A stretch of DNA of 59,358 nucleotides, from positions 1 to 59,358 of the forward strand of contig JAXJSP010000042.1 of assembly GCA_036310005.1 (NCBI GenBank), written 5' to 3'. The position numbers and the translations under genes were made by a program. Of the stretch, positions 59,328-59,358 are shown in pieces (within the stretch, counting starts at the first letter, position 1; every line of letters begins with the position of its first letter). Source of the stretch: JAXJSP01 sp036310005 (lineage in GTDB: Bacteria; Bacillota; Clostridia; Oscillospirales; Acutalibacteraceae). The notes under the pieces are model-generated. The model was not told the DNA's origin. It saw nothing but the letters and a program-made list of their open reading frames with translations, and searched no databases.

Positions 59328-59358
59328 TGGTACACCTTCAGGGACTCGAACCCTGGAC
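59328..59358 (-). tRNA. Partial tRNA at the right edge (3' end only)
   Basis: The minus strand shows a T arm (CAGGGTTCGAGTCCCTG), acceptor 3' strand AAGGTGT, discriminator A and encoded CCA (59328-59330). The anticodon lies outside, so its identity cannot be given. Confidence 0.85.

Overview
The window reads as a chromosomal segment of a low-GC anaerobic Firmicute, most likely a gut Clostridia (Oscillospirales/Ruminococcaceae type). The pointers are AGGAGG ribosome sites, a ctsR-mcsA-mcsB-clpC operon, a tryptophan T-box, alpha-fucosidase and hexosaminidase genes, and Tn1549/Tn916-like mobile-element debris. This placement is inference; no 16S rRNA gene is present.

Core region (1-21.1 kb): small orphan genes are followed by the CtsR-controlled protein-arginine-kinase/ClpC operon with three tandem CtsR operators. 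Next is a complete phosphate regulon, pstSCAB-phoU plus an OmpR-type regulator and its histidine kinase, with a strong hairpin between pstS and pstC. A FAD/Rieske oxidoreductase comes next, then a minus-strand F1Fo ATP synthase operon (a, c, b, alpha, gamma, beta, epsilon) that also carries a PHP-domain gene. This ATP synthase is odd in two ways. It has no separate delta gene, but the alpha subunit carries an N-terminal delta C-terminal domain. The c subunit has a signal peptide and an acidic tail.

Accessory region (21.1-44 kb): an AraC-regulated seven-gene oxidoreductase cluster ('cluster A': SDR, AroD-like lyase, Gfo/Idh/MocA, zinc-free MDR, second SDR, PIG3-like enone reductase, metallo-beta-lactamase hydrolase) is followed by a serine-rich lipoprotein. 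Then comes a host-glycan/fucose locus: GH31, L-fuculose-phosphate aldolase, GH29 fucosidase, L-fucose isomerase, a divergent AraC regulator and a GH20-like hexosaminidase. After that come an Lgt-like protein, a zinc-ribbon membrane protein with an XRE repressor, a tryptophan T-box with TrpB2, and an XRE-domain/L-serine dehydratase fusion.

Mobile or cargo region (44.3-58.9 kb): remnants of conjugative elements (serine recombinase C-terminus, sigma factor, CHAP hydrolase, truncated ParA) and insertion sequences (IS110, DDE and REP-associated transposase fragments) flank 'cluster B'. Cluster B is a rearranged second copy of cluster A with two AraC regulators and one extra epimerase. Its codon use looks richer in G+C than cluster A. 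I read it as horizontally acquired cargo. The window closes with minus-strand tRNA-Glu, 5S rRNA and tRNA-Asn, the end of an rRNA operon.

The best candidate for an undescribed system is the duplicated cluster A/B. A Schiff-base dehydratase fold (AroD-like) together with a PIG3-type enone reductase and several alcohol dehydrogenases suggests an oxidation, beta-elimination and enone-reduction route for a polyhydroxylated substrate (cyclitol-, quinate- or keto-sugar-like). The delta-alpha ATP synthase fusion is the strongest single-gene novelty.
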